Positions 27,229-38,074 of a stretch of DNA of 64,000 nt are shown in pieces; position 1 is the first letter of the stretch; every line of letters begins with the position of its first letter. The stretch is from the NCBI RefSeq assembly GCF_003610295.1, contig NZ_RAPV01000001.1, forward strand, positions 4,340,001-4,404,000, given 5' to 3'. A model generated the notes under the pieces. The model saw nothing but the letters and a program-made list of their open reading frames with translations, was not told where the DNA came from and made no database searches. This DNA is from Paraburkholderia sp. BL23I1N1. GTDB lineage: Bacteria > Pseudomonadota > Gammaproteobacteria > Burkholderiales > Burkholderiaceae. Position numbers and translations under genes: made by a program.

Positions 27229-28191
27229 ATGACGCAGAGGATGCGCCGCCGCGTGCTGCTTGCCGGCACGCTTGCTGCGGCAGGCCTGACAGGTACGGCT
27301 CATGTCGATGCAATGCAGGGCGGCAATCGGAAAGTCGCCCTCGTATTGAAGTCGATGACCGATCCGTTCACGGTAGCAATGGCGAACGCTGCGCAGAATT
27401 ATCAGAAGCATTTCGCGTCGCAGTTCAGCCTGGTCATTCGCGGAACGGCAACGGAGAGCGACACGGCCGCGCAGATCCGAATGGTGGACGAGCTAATCAA
27501 AGCCAGGATGAACGCGATCGTCATCGCGCCGACCGACTCGAAGGTGCTGACCGCTGTCGTGGCGCGGGCGATCAAGGTCGGCATCATCATGGTCACCATC
27601 GATAACCCGCTTGACGACGCCTCGCAGGACGCCGCCCACATCTCCGTGCCGTTCGTTGGCCCGAATAACCGCAACGGCGCGAAGCAGGTCGGCGATTATC
27701 TTGCGGAGCGGTTGAAGGCGGGCGATCAGGTCGGGGTCATTGAAGGCATTTCCGCCGACCGGAATGCGCAGCAACGCACGGCTGGCTGCAAGGACGCGAT
27801 GAACGCGGCCGGCATGAAGATCGTCGCCATCCAGGCGGGCGACTGGGACTATGGGAAAGGACGCGACGTGGCGTCCAGGATGTTAGGGGACTACCCGCAA
27901 ATCCGTGCGTTGGTGTGCGGTAACGACAACATGGCCATGGGCGCGGTGGATGCCGTTCGCGATGCCGGGCGAACCGGCGGTGTGTACATCACCGGATATA
28001 ACGACAGCGATGCAATCAAGCCACTGCTCGCCGACGGCCGCGTGCTCGCGACGATGAATCAGTTCGCCGATCGGCAAGCGGTGTTCGGCCTCGACGTGGC
28101 GTTGAAGGCGATCACTGAACAGAGAAAGCAGAGTGAATTGTCGCGTGTCATTGAAACACCGCTGCAACTGGTGACGGGCGCGAGTCACTGA
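27229..28191 (+). CDS. Sugar-type periplasmic binding protein (RbsB-like), orphan
   Basis: 320 residues. The N-terminus MTQRMRRRVLLAGTLAAAGL is basic then hydrophobic and looks like an export signal. Family 1 binding-protein features follow: KVALVLKSMTDPFTVAMANA, VDELIKARMNAIVIAPTDSK, and ALVCGNDNMAMGAVDAVRDA. It would bind a sugar or related ligand for an ABC importer. No permease or ATPase genes are adjacent, so it is an orphan component or acts as a sensor ligand-binder. Its ribosome site is AAGGAGA. Confidence 0.87.
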   Translation: MTQRMRRRVLLAGTLAAAGLTGTAHVDAMQGGNRKVALVLKSMTDPFTVAMANAAQNYQKHFASQFSLVIRGTATESDTAAQIRMVDELIKARMNAIVIAPTDSKVLTAVVARAIKVGIIMVTIDNPLDDASQDAAHISVPFVGPNNRNGAKQVGDYLAERLKAGDQVGVIEGISADRNAQQRTAGCKDAMNAAGMKIVAIQAGDWDYGKGRDVASRMLGDYPQIRALVCGNDNMAMGAVDAVRDAGRTGGVYITGYNDSDAIKPLLADGRVLATMNQFADRQAVFGLDVALKAITEQRKQSELSRVIETPLQLVTGASH

Positions 28192-28203
28192 CTCACTGAG
28201 TCA
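28189..28203. other. 15-bp palindrome overlapping a stop codon
   Basis: TGACTCA-C-TGAGTCA begins at the TGA stop of the binding-protein gene. It might be a weak terminator stem. Confidence 0.3.
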
Positions 28204-28782
28204 CGCCTTGTCGAATAAAGCGAAATCTGGAAAAAATAAAGGAAAAGATGAACGGTAACCTGCGGCTAGATCTTTGCTTTGGTTTGTTTAAACCAGAATC
28301 TGCCTACAAACCGCTCGCGCACGCCGGCCAAGGGTAAGAAGACCCCTGAAAACCTCGCGAGAGAGACGGTCAGCGACTTTTTCAACAGTATCGGCCATAA
28401 ACGGACTCCCACATCTCGAACATGAATGGCCGCTTGGCCCGCCCAACACGCACGTTCGCAGTTCGGTTCAGCAGCAATTGTCGGCGCTCTCCAACGTCGG
28501 CCAATGGGCGCCTTGGCCAGCACCATGCGCAATAGCCGGTGTACTACATAGAGGACGGCCTCTGGGCGTCAACTTCGACCTGAATGAATTGCAGGCGTTT
28601 CAGCCGTCGTATAGTTGGGCGCTTCCGAAACGCCGTCGAGGCGATCAACGTCTTGTGGCCGGTTCTGAGCCACCCTATCGACAAGGCCCGCGCCGGTAAT
28701 ACTCGCGCTCAGGCACGAAGCGGCACTGGGACGTGGGCGTGCGCGCGTCCCGATTTCGTCCGCGGTTGCCTTGCGCGACTCG
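28204..28782. other. Intergenic DNA with degenerate composition
   Basis: No credible gene. Frames here (for example minus strand 28266-28532, 88 codons) lack a family match and are rich in Arg and Trp, as in out-of-frame Burkholderiaceae sequence. It lies between the binding-protein gene and the convergent tcuC gene and may be the remains of deleted genes. Confidence 0.45.
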
Positions 28783-30099
28783 TCAAGCGACGGTCGCCGA
28801 TCGCTCCGCTGCACCGCCTCGTCGATAGAGCACAAGCGTCGCGACGAGGCTACATACGGCTGCGAAACTCAACCAATAACCGGGCGCCGCCTTGTCGCCG
28901 GTCACTTGAATGAGATATGTCGACACGGCGGGAGTAAATCCGCCAAAGACGGCGGTTGCAAGGCTGAAAGCGAGCGAGAAACCAGCGACGCGCACGTTGA
29001 CCGGCATAACTTCAGTCAGAGCCGCGACCATCGCGCCGTTATACATCCCGAAAAAGAACGACAACCACAGAAGCACCGCGAGCATTCGGCCAAAGCTTGG
29101 CGCGGCCGCCAACCAGGAAAGAGCGGGGTATGACGAGCATATGGCAAGCAGTGTGATCGCGATCAGGATCGGCCGGCGCCCAATGCGATCCGACAGCGCA
29201 CCGCCGATCGGCAGCCAGATAAAGTTGGATATGCCAACACAAATAGTGACCAGCAGGCTGTCCGCCGTCGTGAGCTTCAACACCGCCTTGCCGAAAGTCG
29301 GGGTGTACACGGTGATCAGGTAGAACGTGGTGGTCGTCATCGCGACGAGCAGCATGCCTGCAAAGACGGTGCGCCAGTTCGCCAGCATCGTTCGAAACAC
29401 CTCGCCGACGCGCGGATGATGGCGCTGCTTCTTGAACTCCTCCGTCTCCTGCAATGAGCGCCGCAGGACGAAAATGAACGGCACGATCGCACAGCCGATA
29501 AAGAACGGAATACGCCAACCCCACGCGCCGATCTCGTGTGCCGTCATCCAGCTATTCAGCAAGTAGCCGAGCGCTGCTGCGACCACGATGGCGACCTGCT
29601 GGCTCGCCGATTGCCAGCTCGTATAAAAGCCCTTGCGGCCAGGGGACGCCATTTCAGCAAGGTACACCGAGACGCCGCCGAGTTCGGCGCCGGCCGAAAA
29701 GCCCTGCAGAAGTCGTCCCGCCAGAACCAGTGCAGGCGCGAGCATCCCGATCGTCGCATACCCCGGCACGCATGCAATGAGGATCGTGCCGCTCGCCATG
29801 ATCGACAACGTCACGATGAGGCCCTTGCGGCGGCCGACTTCGTCGATGTACGCCCCAAGCACAATGGCGCCGAGTGGGCGCATCAGGAACCCCGCCCCAA
29901 AGGCCGAAAACGTCAACATCAGCGATGCGAACTCGCTGCTGGACGGGAAGAACACCCTCGCGATCTGCGTAGCGTAAAAGCCGAAAAGAAAAAAGTCGAA
30001 CTGTTCCAGGAAGTTGCCGCTGGTGACGCGCAGGACTGCGCTGAACTTTGATGTGCGAGCGCCAAGCGGGTCTTGCACCGCCAACGATGAGGGATTCAT
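28783..30099 (-). CDS. tcuC: MFS tricarballylate/citrate transporter TcuC
   Basis: 438 residues with twelve predicted membrane segments. The start region ([20 protein letters not shown]) and [13 protein letters not shown] are signatures of the metabolite:H+ symporter (MHS) branch of the MFS, which includes CitA and Tcu[10 protein letters not shown] appears mid-protein as the repeated loop. Located directly after tcuB and tcuA on the same strand, it is expected to import tricarballylate or a similar tricarboxylate with protons. Substrate is inferred from context. Confidence 0.88.
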   Translation of the reverse strand: MNPSSLAVQDPLGARTSKFSAVLRVTSGNFLEQFDFFLFGFYATQIARVFFPSSSEFASLMLTFSAFGAGFLMRPLGAIVLGAYIDEVGRRKGLIVTLSIMASGTILIACVPGYATIGMLAPALVLAGRLLQGFSAGAELGGVSVYLAEMASPGRKGFYTSWQSASQQVAIVVAAALGYLLNSWMTAHEIGAWGWRIPFFIGCAIVPFIFVLRRSLQETEEFKKQRHHPRVGEVFRTMLANWRTVFAGMLLVAMTTTTFYLITVYTPTFGKAVLKLTTADSLLVTICVGISNFIWLPIGGALSDRIGRRPILIAITLLAICSSYPALSWLAAAPSFGRMLAVLLWLSFFFGMYNGAMVAALTEVMPVNVRVAGFSLAFSLATAVFGGFTPAVSTYLIQVTGDKAAPGYWLSFAAVCSLVATLVLYRRGGAAERSATVA

Positions 30100-30165
30100 G
30101 ATTTGTCTCCATGGATGTATTTTTATGGCATGACGGCCGGTCGACAGCGTTCGACCGGTTTGCGG

Positions 30166-31392
30166 TCAGTCGGACCCGGTTTGCAGGGTATTAGCTTGTC
30201 GCTTTTCTATCGACGACTTCAGGAGTGCGGCCGATCGATAGACTCCGTGGGCAAATTTGCCGTACGGCAGCGTGGCGAAGAGGGCCATGACGACGCCCAG
30301 GTGTGCCGCGAGCAACCATGCCATTTGAGCGGTGTCGCGCCAGGCCAGAAGCGCCAGCCCGGTTGCACTGGTGAGCAGGAGCAGCGCAATGAAGCCTCTG
30401 TCCATGGGTCGCTGCTTCGGATCGCCGTGATTCGGGTGGCGGCGCAGGTTGAGCCATAGCAGCCCCGCCGGGCCAATGAGCAGGCCAATCCCGCCCGCGG
30501 TGCCGAGGAGCACAGGCAGGGTGAACAATGCGTAGGGAGCGTGTAGTCCGAGCGCGTAGTGATAGAAGGTCGCGACGACGGTGGCCGCGAAGCACAGCAT
30601 GAAGCCGTAGAACGTGAAATGGTGAAAGCGGCGACGTGCGAGTGTGAACGCGTCGTTCGATTCATTGCAGCCATCTCCATGCCCGCCGTCGAGGTAAGTG
30701 AGTCCAAGCACATGCTTCGTCGCCTCGGCGACGGCGGGAACCGAGGCCGCCGTCCCGGCGGACACATCACGCCAGAATCGCGTCACGCCGGCTCCGAGTG
30801 CAAGGATCGCAAAGCCGAATACCGCTCCAAAAAGCGCAGCCAGCAGGTTGTGCGGGAACACAGCATAGAAGTTTCCGCCCATGCGCTCGCCGGTGAGTGA
30901 CCCTTTCAGCCAGACACCGAGAATGAGGAAAAACGCGAGACCGGCTGCAAGCGCGAGCGAGACGGTCAGGCCGTTGCGCTTGTAAAGCGCGCCCATAAAG
31001 GACGGCCATGCGTATTCGGCGTAGGTCTCTATCCGAACCTGAGCCATCGCCTTTGGTACATTGACCGCGAACTCATGCGGCGGAGCGTACTGGCATGCGT
31101 GGTAACACGCGCCGCAGTTGTGGCAGAGGTTCGCCAGATAGTTGACGTCGGCCTTTCCAAACTCAAGTCGACGTGTCATGGCCGGAAAGACGGCGCAGAA
31201 CCCTTCGCAATAGCGACAGGCATTGCATATCTGCATCTGTCTTGCGACTTCAGCTTCGTTGTCGGTCAACGGAAGAACGCGAATGACCGGAGACGGCAGC
31301 TCGCTCATGGAGCGATGGATACCGGAGGGAGCCGACGCGAGTTCCTGAGCCTCGCGAGCCAGTGCTTCAAGCTTGTGCACGGTGAACTCCAT
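30166..31392 (-). CDS. tcuB: TcuB iron-sulfur/heme membrane protein (tricarballylate utilisation)
   Basis: 408 residues from ATG 31392. Two 4Fe-4S cluster motifs ([11 protein letters not shown] and [12 protein letters not shown]) occupy the first 100 residues; five or more membrane helices follow, with His residues ([11 protein letters not shown]) that can bind heme. TcuB reoxidises the FADH2 of TcuA and passes electrons to the quinone pool, needed because TcuA turns tricarballylate into cis-aconitate. The start overlaps the end of tcuA by 26 bp. Confidence 0.92.
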   Translation of the reverse strand: MEFTVHKLEALAREAQELASAPSGIHRSMSELPSPVIRVLPLTDNEAEVARQMQICNACRYCEGFCAVFPAMTRRLEFGKADVNYLANLCHNCGACYHACQYAPPHEFAVNVPKAMAQVRIETYAEYAWPSFMGALYKRNGLTVSLALAAGLAFFLILGVWLKGSLTGERMGGNFYAVFPHNLLAALFGAVFGFAILALGAGVTRFWRDVSAGTAASVPAVAEATKHVLGLTYLDGGHGDGCNESNDAFTLARRRFHHFTFYGFMLCFAATVVATFYHYALGLHAPYALFTLPVLLGTAGGIGLLIGPAGLLWLNLRRHPNHGDPKQRPMDRGFIALLLLTSATGLALLAWRDTAQMAWLLAAHLGVVMALFATLPYGKFAHGVYRSAALLKSSIEKRQANTLQTGSD

Positions 31393-32776
31393 TGTGTTGG
31401 GTAGCGGCCTCTGCCGCTTCAGCGCCCGCAATGCGTCCAAAAGCGGTGCCGATTGACATGCCGACGCCCGCCGTATAACCCTTGCCGAGCACATTGCCGG
31501 CCATCATTTCGCCTGCTACGAAAAGGTTGTCGCTTGGCCGGCCGCCGAAATGCACCTGCGCTTTGTCGTTGACCTTGAGCCCGAGGTACGTGAACGTGAT
31601 GCCGGGCCGCAATGCATAGCCATAGAAGGGTGGCGTATCGATCGGACGTGCCCAGTGAGTCTTCGGTGGCTGCAGGTTTTCGGTGTGACAGTCATCGAGC
31701 GCAGTATGGTCAAACGTTCCGATCCTGCACGCGGCGTTGTACGCGTCGATCGTCTTGACGAAGGTTGACTCGGGCAGCTTCAGTTTTCGGGCGAGTTCTG
31801 GAAGCGTGTCGGATCTTTCACCCGGGAAGACCGGCGGCATGAATCGCCCGATGGCCTTGGCATCGATAATCGAGTAGCCGATCTGGTCGGGCTGCTGCGC
31901 CACAAGGCGGCCCCAGATCGCGTACCGCTTTGGCCAGAAGTCTTCGCCCTCGTCATAGAAGCGCTTCGCGTCGCGGTTAAGGACTACGCCGAGCGATACA
32001 CAATCGATCCGGGTGCAGATTCCACCGTCATACAAAGGCGCGCGCGCGTCGATTGCCACACAATGCGATTGCGAGGGGTCGCCGATTGCATCCGCGCCCG
32101 CATCGATCATGAATTTCAGCAAGACGCCCTTGTTGAAGCGGGTGCCGCGAATCAGGAAGTTGTCCGCGGGCCACTCGCCGCGTTCATTCTGGCCCCAGGC
32201 CTCTCGCAACCATTCGCGATTGGATTCGAAGCCGCCGGCTGCCAGCACGCACGCGCGTGCTTCAAAACGTTGTTTGCCGCTTCTCGCTGCGACGAACCGG
32301 TCGCCATCGAGCTCGATCGCGTCGACCGGGGTGTCATAGCGAATCTGGACGCCTCGCGCTTCAGCGCTGCGGTAATACGCATTGACCAGCGCCTTGCCGC
32401 CGCCCATGAAAAACGCGTTGGTCCGGGCCACATGCAACGCACCTGACAGGGGTGGCTGGAACCGCACGCCGTGCTTCTGCATCCACGGCCGGCAACTGGA
32501 CGACGCACGGATGACGAGACGCGCCAGATGCTCGTTCGTCAGCCCGCCAGTGACCTTGAGCAGGTCCTGCCAGTATTCTTCTTCGGGATAGGCGTCGACC
32601 AGCACATCCTGGGGCGCATCGTGCATGCAGCGCAGATTGCGTGTGTGCTGGGAGTTGCCGCCGCGCCATTCTCGGGGTGCCGATTCGAGCAGTTGCACGG
32701 AGGCGCCGGCTTCGCGTGCCATGAGGGCGGCGCATAGCGCTGCATTGCCGCCGCCTATGATGAGAACGTCGATCAT
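31367..32776 (-). CDS. tcuA: FAD-dependent tricarballylate dehydrogenase TcuA
   Basis: 469 residues starting [20 protein letters not shown], the FAD-binding GGGxAAxxAA motif of the fumarate reductase/succinate dehydrogenase flavoprotein family. [21 protein letters not shown]-like [14 protein letters not shown] and [20 protein letters not shown] are TcuA features. It oxidises tricarballylate to cis-aconitate, which enters the TCA cycle. Ribosome site AAGGAGA. First gene of tcuABC, with a LysR gene 94 bp upstream on the same strand. Confidence 0.93.
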   Translation of the reverse strand: MIDVLIIGGGNAALCAALMAREAGASVQLLESAPREWRGGNSQHTRNLRCMHDAPQDVLVDAYPEEEYWQDLLKVTGGLTNEHLARLVIRASSSCRPWMQKHGVRFQPPLSGALHVARTNAFFMGGGKALVNAYYRSAEARGVQIRYDTPVDAIELDGDRFVAARSGKQRFEARACVLAAGGFESNREWLREAWGQNERGEWPADNFLIRGTRFNKGVLLKFMIDAGADAIGDPSQSHCVAIDARAPLYDGGICTRIDCVSLGVVLNRDAKRFYDEGEDFWPKRYAIWGRLVAQQPDQIGYSIIDAKAIGRFMPPVFPGERSDTLPELARKLKLPESTFVKTIDAYNAACRIGTFDHTALDDCHTENLQPPKTHWARPIDTPPFYGYALRPGITFTYLGLKVNDKAQVHFGGRPSDNLFVAGEMMAGNVLGKGYTAGVGMSIGTAFGRIAGAEAAEAATQHNGVHRAQA

Positions 32777-32870
32777 CTCAGTTGTCTCCTTTGAGATGAA
32801 CTGTAGGAGGCAACGACACCCGCCGCCATCAGCAAAGCGGCAAGGGGGCTTCAGGTTTCGTGAAGGGTGT

Positions 32871-33791
32871 CTAGCGGAGCGTCGCGCCAGGCCAGCGGTC
32901 TTCGGCTACGACCGCCCGGGCGACATCGGCAAGCACGACCCGCGCAGCGAGCCCAGCGGGAGACAACTCGTCATCGGACACGCTGACGATCAGATTCGGT
33001 CTTCTCGCGTCGGCATCCGCGATCTGGACGCTCGCGAGAGCCGCGTTCTCGGGGCGCGCCAGCGCCGCGCCGGGTTGGATCGTTGCCCCCAGCCCGGCGC
33101 GTACCGCGTCCATCAGCATGGCAAGGCCATCGACTTCGGCGACGATACGCGGCTCGTACCTTGCGCGCTTGAATGAGGCGGCTAGCAGCGCGCGCAGGCC
33201 GTGTGATCCGCTCGGCAGAATGAGCGGCAGTTCGCCGAGCTTCGCGATGTGGACTTGTGATCCGGCAGGCATGCCGTGAAGCGTGCTGGCTCCGATGACG
33301 AACAGCCGCTCGTCAAGCAACGGTATGACGCTCCAATGCTGGGCCGGCTCCTCGTGGAACAGTATCGCGAGATCGATCTGTCGCGCGCCAAGCATGGAAG
33401 CAAGATACCCCGACAAACTCTCGACCATGCGCAGCCGGACGTCGGGGTAGCGCTTGCGCATCGCCTGCATGAAGGCTAGGCCCAGTACGCCTGTCGTGCT
33501 CGGTGCGAGGCCTACGCTCACATGGCCCGAAAGACGGGCCTGGCGGGCGGCGAGCGCTGCATCGTCGACATGACGCAGTGCAAGCTGCGCTTGCCGCCAG
33601 AACGCGAGCCCAGCGTCGGTTGGGACAACGCCGCTAGACGTGCGCTGCAGCAGACGGGTCGATAGCTCACTCTCCAGCCGGCTGATCTGCTGGCTCAGCG
33701 CGGATGTGACCACGCCGAGTTCGAGCGCCGCCTTGCCCATGCTTCCGTGCTCCACGACGCTGACGAAATATCGTAACTGTCGCAATTCCAT
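32871..33791 (-). CDS. tcuR: LysR-family regulator of the tcu cluster
   Basis: 306 residues: MELRQLRYFVSVVEHGSMGK, then helix-turn-helix SALSQQISRLESELSTRLLQ, then a LysR effector domain with MVESLSGYLASMLGARQIDL. It is immediately upstream of tcuABC on the same strand, as tcuR is in Salmonella, where it activates tcuABC with tricarballylate. The symbol is given from context and general similarity to the nitrogen-assimilation/NAC branch of LysR. Confidence 0.8.
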   Translation of the reverse strand: MELRQLRYFVSVVEHGSMGKAALELGVVTSALSQQISRLESELSTRLLQRTSSGVVPTDAGLAFWRQAQLALRHVDDAALAARQARLSGHVSVGLAPSTTGVLGLAFMQAMRKRYPDVRLRMVESLSGYLASMLGARQIDLAILFHEEPAQHWSVIPLLDERLFVIGASTLHGMPAGSQVHIAKLGELPLILPSGSHGLRALLAASFKRARYEPRIVAEVDGLAMLMDAVRAGLGATIQPGAALARPENAALASVQIADADARRPNLIVSVSDDELSPAGLAARVVLADVARAVVAEDRWPGATLR

Positions 33792-34070
33792 GCGATCTCC
33801 GGAGAGTGGGCATGGGGTGCATTCTGGCAGGGCAGCGGGAAAAGGCCAAATATGCGGGTCCCGGAGCGTAACTTTCTCATGTTAGGGCGCCGCTAGCTCA
33901 GAATCCTGACTGTCCCTGGCGTCGAGCGTCTGCCCGTCCTCATGAAGCGGAAATTGCATCTAAACGCGATAGCTTTGACGACGTGATCGACTCCTCATCA
34001 CGCTGGCTGCGCCGGGGCAGTACACTACCCGTCTAGAAAGACAGCTAATCCCATCCACGTCAGACAGTCC

Positions 34071-35033
34071 ATGGACTACTTCGCCGCAGTACGGGCCTTC
34101 GTTTGCGCAGCGGAACTGCAGAGCTTCAGCAAGACGGCCAATGCACTATCCGTCAAAACCTCGACTGTCTCCCGCTACGTGAGCGAACTCGAAAGAGATC
34201 TGGGCATCGCCCTGTTCAACCGGTCGACGCGCGGCCTGGTCCTGACAGAAGGCGGCCGGCTGTTTCGTGAACATGCATTGTTAGCGTTGCAAGCACTCGA
34301 TGACGCGCGCGAAGTGACGTCTTCGCTAAATCGCACGCCACAAGGCGTGCTGCGCGTGACAATGCCACCGGCATTCGGCCGCCTGCACATCGTGCCGCAT
34401 CTGCCGGCCTTCATGGCGCGCTATCCTGATATCGACCTCGACATCGTCTCTACGGACGAAACGCTCAACATGATCGACGCGGGCATTGATGTGGCGATCC
34501 GTACCGGAGTGCTGCCCGATTCGTCATTGATGGCGAGGCGCCTGGCACCGCATCGTCGTATCGTCTGTGGCAGCCCGGCGTATTTCGCGCGTAGCGGCAC
34601 ACCACGTGTCCCTGGTGATCTGGCCGCGCACGATGCGCTTCGCGTACCCCTGGTACCGGACGACAAATGGTATTTCACGTCGGTCACCGCGGACGCGCGG
34701 GCGCTGCAAGAACAGGAACAGGTGTTGGTGGAATTGCAGGGGCGCTTGCGCGCTGACGACTCCGAAGCCGTGCTCGCGCTCGCCGTGGCCGGTTGTGGCG
34801 TGGCGCTGCTGCCGACATGGCTCACCTCTACGGCCCTGCGCGAAGGGCGCCTGCAGCACGTGCTGCCGGAATGGGAAGCACGCACCGGACGAGCCGAACC
34901 CGCGGTCTGGGCGGTCTACCCACCGAAGAAGATCGTCTCGTCGAAGGTGCGCGCCTTCGTGGATTTCTATGCCGAGGCGTTTGGCGAGCCGCCGTACTGG
35001 GACGACGGACTCGCACTGGAACCTCAGCCTTAG
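34071..35033 (+). CDS. LysR-family regulator
   Basis: 320 residues with MDYFAAVRAFVCAAELQSFS, helix-turn-helix KTSTVSRYVSELERDLGIAL and the short effector domain of the AaeR/CrgA group (VRTGVLPDSSLMARRL). It converges with the cupin dioxygenase-like gene, the two overlapping by 3 bp at their stops, so it is not a simple divergent regulator. Its target is not clear. Confidence 0.87.
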   Translation: MDYFAAVRAFVCAAELQSFSKTANALSVKTSTVSRYVSELERDLGIALFNRSTRGLVLTEGGRLFREHALLALQALDDAREVTSSLNRTPQGVLRVTMPPAFGRLHIVPHLPAFMARYPDIDLDIVSTDETLNMIDAGIDVAIRTGVLPDSSLMARRLAPHRRIVCGSPAYFARSGTPRVPGDLAAHDALRVPLVPDDKWYFTSVTADARALQEQEQVLVELQGRLRADDSEAVLALAVAGCGVALLPTWLTSTALREGRLQHVLPEWEARTGRAEPAVWAVYPPKKIVSSKVRAFVDFYAEAFGEPPYWDDGLALEPQP

Positions 35034-35974
35034 TGGGCGAAGCGGATGTCTAGCGTGCGCAGGTAAGTCTGCAAACCTGCATCCTGGATCGGAATCACAT
35101 AGGCGTTTTCGTTCGTTTCATTGAAATGTGCATGCCAGTGTCCCGGCGGCGTGACGAATGCCATTCCCGCTTCCCAGTCGACGCGCGTCGGATTCACGAT
35201 ATTGCCATCGCAGTCCAGTTCGGTTCCGACCAGCGTATAGACACCCGGCTTGCCGCCGGCGATGAAGTCTAGTGCAACCGACTGGTGCCGGTGGGGCTTC
35301 TGCACCGAGTTGGGTGGCACGATACCGAACATCGCCCACAACACATGCGTGACCGTGCGCGTCTGCGGAAAGTTGGTGTTGCCCATTAGTACGCTAATTC
35401 GGTTGCGACGACCCGCGTTCGCTTGTTCCGCGACCGCGCGCAAAGCTGCCTGCGCCTCGGCGGCCGGATAGCGTGTCGGCGCAAAGCGCGCATGTACTCC
35501 GGTGGTACCAAGATAGGTCAGCAGCGGCGCGTCATTGACGTAATACAGCGTGGTCGTCGCAGCAGCGGACAGCACCGTGGCATGGCCGCCCGGGAACGTG
35601 AAGAAATCGCCCATCGAAAACGGGAAGTTCGTTTCCGACTGCTTCACGCTACCCGATCCGCTAATGACGTAGCAGACCTGCGAGGTCGCATTCGGATCGA
35701 GTGTCAACGCATCGCCCGCATTGATGCGCAGGAAGCTGGCGCTCAGACCGGGGCTGGTCGCGGGACCGGGGCAACCCAGCTCCGCAGACAGGTCGAGCGG
35801 CACGACCCGGGTTACGCCGTCTGCATAAAGCGAAGGCGGAAAGTTACGGAACGGCACACGCGAAATGAGCTTCGCACCAATCGGATTGGCGGACGAGGTG
35901 TATTCGAAGTATTGCGCGTCTTCCGTGGCGACATGTGGTTCAGTGCGAACCGCGGGGGATGTCCTGGTCAGCAT
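35030..35974 (-). CDS. Gentisate 1,2-dioxygenase-like cupin protein
   Basis: 314 residues from ATG 35974 (ribosome site AAGGAG). Two cupin halves: the first around CYVISGSGSVKQSETNFPFS-MGDFFTFPGG, the second with metal ligands in QKPHRHQSVALDF and PPGHWHAHFNE. The bicupin layout is that of gentisate dioxygenase relatives, which cleave aromatic rings with Fe(II). The first half lacks the His pair, as in that family where only one half binds metal. No other aromatic-pathway genes are adjacent, so ring cleavage is not proven. Convergent overlap with the LysR gene. Confidence 0.72.
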   Translation of the reverse strand: MLTRTSPAVRTEPHVATEDAQYFEYTSSANPIGAKLISRVPFRNFPPSLYADGVTRVVPLDLSAELGCPGPATSPGLSASFLRINAGDALTLDPNATSQVCYVISGSGSVKQSETNFPFSMGDFFTFPGGHATVLSAAATTTLYYVNDAPLLTYLGTTGVHARFAPTRYPAAEAQAALRAVAEQANAGRRNRISVLMGNTNFPQTRTVTHVLWAMFGIVPPNSVQKPHRHQSVALDFIAGGKPGVYTLVGTELDCDGNIVNPTRVDWEAGMAFVTPPGHWHAHFNETNENAYVIPIQDAGLQTYLRTLDIRFAH

Positions 35975-36604
35975 GGTTTTGCTCCTTTCGACTTTTGAGG
36001 AGGCTTCGCGCGGGTCCATTTATGAGGACCCGCGTCCGAAGGCTGACCTGACTTTAGGCGCGCGGCGTTTGCGCCAGAAGTGCCGGACATCGAAATCACC
36101 TTTGCGCAAAAGGAACAACGTGCGACGGTTTCGAGGCGCGGCGGGTTATTCGTGCCAGGCCGCTATGCGGTTCATCATCGGCCAAGGTTCGACCAAGGGG
36201 CAATGTTGAACGAGGTTGTGTTGACAGTACACCTCAATGGTACCGACAGCGGACGTTTGATTTCGGACGCTGATCGACCGCTCCGGGTCGCGTGCCGCCG
36301 ATCGCGACCGCCCGAAATTCGGGAGGTCCATGCCGTTTGCATGAGACGGCGATCGGCCAACAGCCGCCCTTGCCACAGAGCGCGAGAACGTCGGCTTACG
36401 CCTCGGACAGCGACGTTCAATTTCCGTGCGTGGCGATGCGTAAAAACCACGCATTTGTCGCTCGTCGCCACGGCGCAGCATCATTTCACATTGCCGAGCG
36501 CATCGAGCATCATTGACCAGATACAAACGTCCGCCGGGTGCCCGAACCGTTGCAGCCCGCGTTCTCAAGTCTTGCGATCGATTTCGCGCGGCCTGCAAGC
36601 GTCA
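35975..36604. other. 630-bp intergenic region, no gene recognised
   Basis: A long plus-strand frame (36080-36997) crosses it, but its second half is antisense to the PCuAC gene and its residues are Arg/His-rich, so it is not accepted. The composition looks like decayed sequence. No repeats or binding sites were recognised. Confidence 0.5.
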
Positions 36605-37051
36605 TTACTTGCCTGTTGCGCTCTTCACCGCGCATTGCCCGACGATACTCTCCCCGTCACTGAACGTGAACGTGACGGGAACCGTCGAACCGACCGTCAG
36701 CGGCTTCTTTTCCTTCTCGAACATCACGTGATACCCCCCCGGCGCGAATGCGAGTGTCCCGTTGGCCGGGACGGTCACCTTGTCGACCATGACCATCTTC
36801 GACGTGCTCCCGGTAGTCTGCGTCTGATGCAGCATGGACATGCCGAACGCTTCCGTGCTGACACCTTCGAGATCGACGGGCTTGTCACCCATGTTCATCA
36901 GTTTGAAGTAGCCGCCGGACGGCACGTCGCCCGGCATCGAGCGGATCCAGCAGTCGGACACCATCATGGCGCTCGACGAAGCGGCGAAAGCGGTTAGCGA
37001 AGCAGCCGCGAGCGGCAGCGCGATAGCCAGACGGAAGAAGGGGTGGTGCAT
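36605..37051 (-). CDS. PCu(A)C-type periplasmic copper chaperone
   Basis: 148 residues with a signal peptide (MHHPFFRLAIALPLAAASLT, cleavage near FAA-SS). The PCuAC Cu(I) motif H(M)x10Mx21HxM is visible as MSMLHQTQ, then MVMVDKVTV, then GGYHVMFEKEKKPL. It carries copper in the periplasm to cytochrome oxidase or other acceptors. Last gene of a minus-strand copper cluster, 115 bp after copD. Confidence 0.9.
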   Translation of the reverse strand: MHHPFFRLAIALPLAAASLTAFAASSSAMMVSDCWIRSMPGDVPSGGYFKLMNMGDKPVDLEGVSTEAFGMSMLHQTQTTGSTSKMVMVDKVTVPANGTLAFAPGGYHVMFEKEKKPLTVGSTVPVTFTFSDGESIVGQCAVKSATGK

Positions 37052-37166
37052 GGCATAACCTCCTGTTCTACGTTAAGGAAAATGTGATGGGTTGGCGGAA
37101 CGTACGTCGCCGCACCGGGGCACGGCTCGATCGTCATACCGGTCGCGTGTCCACATGGCCGCTCCG

Positions 37167-38072
37167 CTATCCGCCCGTCGGCGACATATGGCCCAGCACC
37201 GCAGCCAGCGCAAGTACGGCTAGCATGACGAGCGCTTCGACAGAGAGAACGCCGTCGAAGCGGCGTTGCGCGGCGGGGGAATCCGGATCGTTCCGCTCGG
37301 CAAGCACCAGCAGATCGGGCAGAATCGCCATCCGGTTCCAGCCGCCGAGCAATGTCACCAGGACCACACATGCAAGCTTTGCGGCGAGCAACCGGCCCCA
37401 GTGTGTGCGCAACAGCGGCGCGCTGGCCTGCGCCGTGTCCTGAACGGCGTTGTAGAAACCGGTGACGAGAACAAACACGAGCGCAGCCGTCGCCAGATGA
37501 GACAGCGCCGAGCAGAACGCAGCCCTCTGGCCGGGCGGACGGCTTGGTTCGCGTCCGAGCCCGCGCGACAGGATCGCGGCGACGATGACACTGCCGGCCC
37601 AAAGCGCAGTCGCGGAAAGGTGGACGACGTGGATCGCCTCACGCCACGAGAAGTCGCCGGAGTCGGCCGCATGGCTCGCGGCTGCCTTGCTCGCGACCCA
37701 CAGGACGAACCCCGCAGCAAAGAGCGCTGAGCCGCGCTCTTTCTTGAGGCCACTCAACGCCGCGAGCAGCGCGCCGGCAAGGCCGATCGACCATGCCTTA
37801 CCGAAGTGGGACTGCGTCAGCACTGGGGTGATAGCCGAACCAGCTTCACCGAGCGGCGAACCGCTCATGATTGCGGCCTGAAGCCAGAGGTACGCCAGGG
37901 CGGTGAGAGCGAGTGCGACTGACGCGACGGTCCGCCAGACTCGCGTCGTGTCTTGCCCAGGCAATCCGCTACGCGCGCCCAGGACGCCGCATGCAAGAGC
38001 GCCGGTAGCGACGGCAAACAGAATGTCCTGCATCGCGGCCAGTGCAATCTGGGCGACGACGAGCGGATCCAC
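37167..38072 (-). CDS. copD: CopD-family copper transport membrane protein
   Basis: 301 residues from a GTG at 38072 (VDPLVVAQIALAAMQDILFA), two bases after the copC stop. About eight membrane helices; the CopD-domain region includes HFGKAWSIGLAGALLAALSG and REAIHVVHLSATALWAGSVI (paired His typical of CopD) and FYNAVQDT. CopD works with CopC in copper uptake or handling across the inner membrane. The frame continues upstream over copC and is not used. Confidence 0.9.
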   Translation of the reverse strand: MDPLVVAQIALAAMQDILFAVATGALACGVLGARSGLPGQDTTRVWRTVASVALALTALAYLWLQAAIMSGSPLGEAGSAITPVLTQSHFGKAWSIGLAGALLAALSGLKKERGSALFAAGFVLWVASKAAASHAADSGDFSWREAIHVVHLSATALWAGSVIVAAILSRGLGREPSRPPGQRAAFCSALSHLATAALVFVLVTGFYNAVQDTAQASAPLLRTHWGRLLAAKLACVVLVTLLGGWNRMAILPDLLVLAERNDPDSPAAQRRFDGVLSVEALVMLAVLALAAVLGHMSPTGG

Positions 38073-38074
38073 CG

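Noticed and set aside
28266..28532. 88-codon minus-strand frame as possible transposase remnant
   Set aside because: No transposase motif could be identified; composition fits non-coding sequence.
36080..36997. 305-codon plus-strand frame
   Set aside because: Its second half is antisense to the PCuAC gene, and its first half has no domain or ribosome site.
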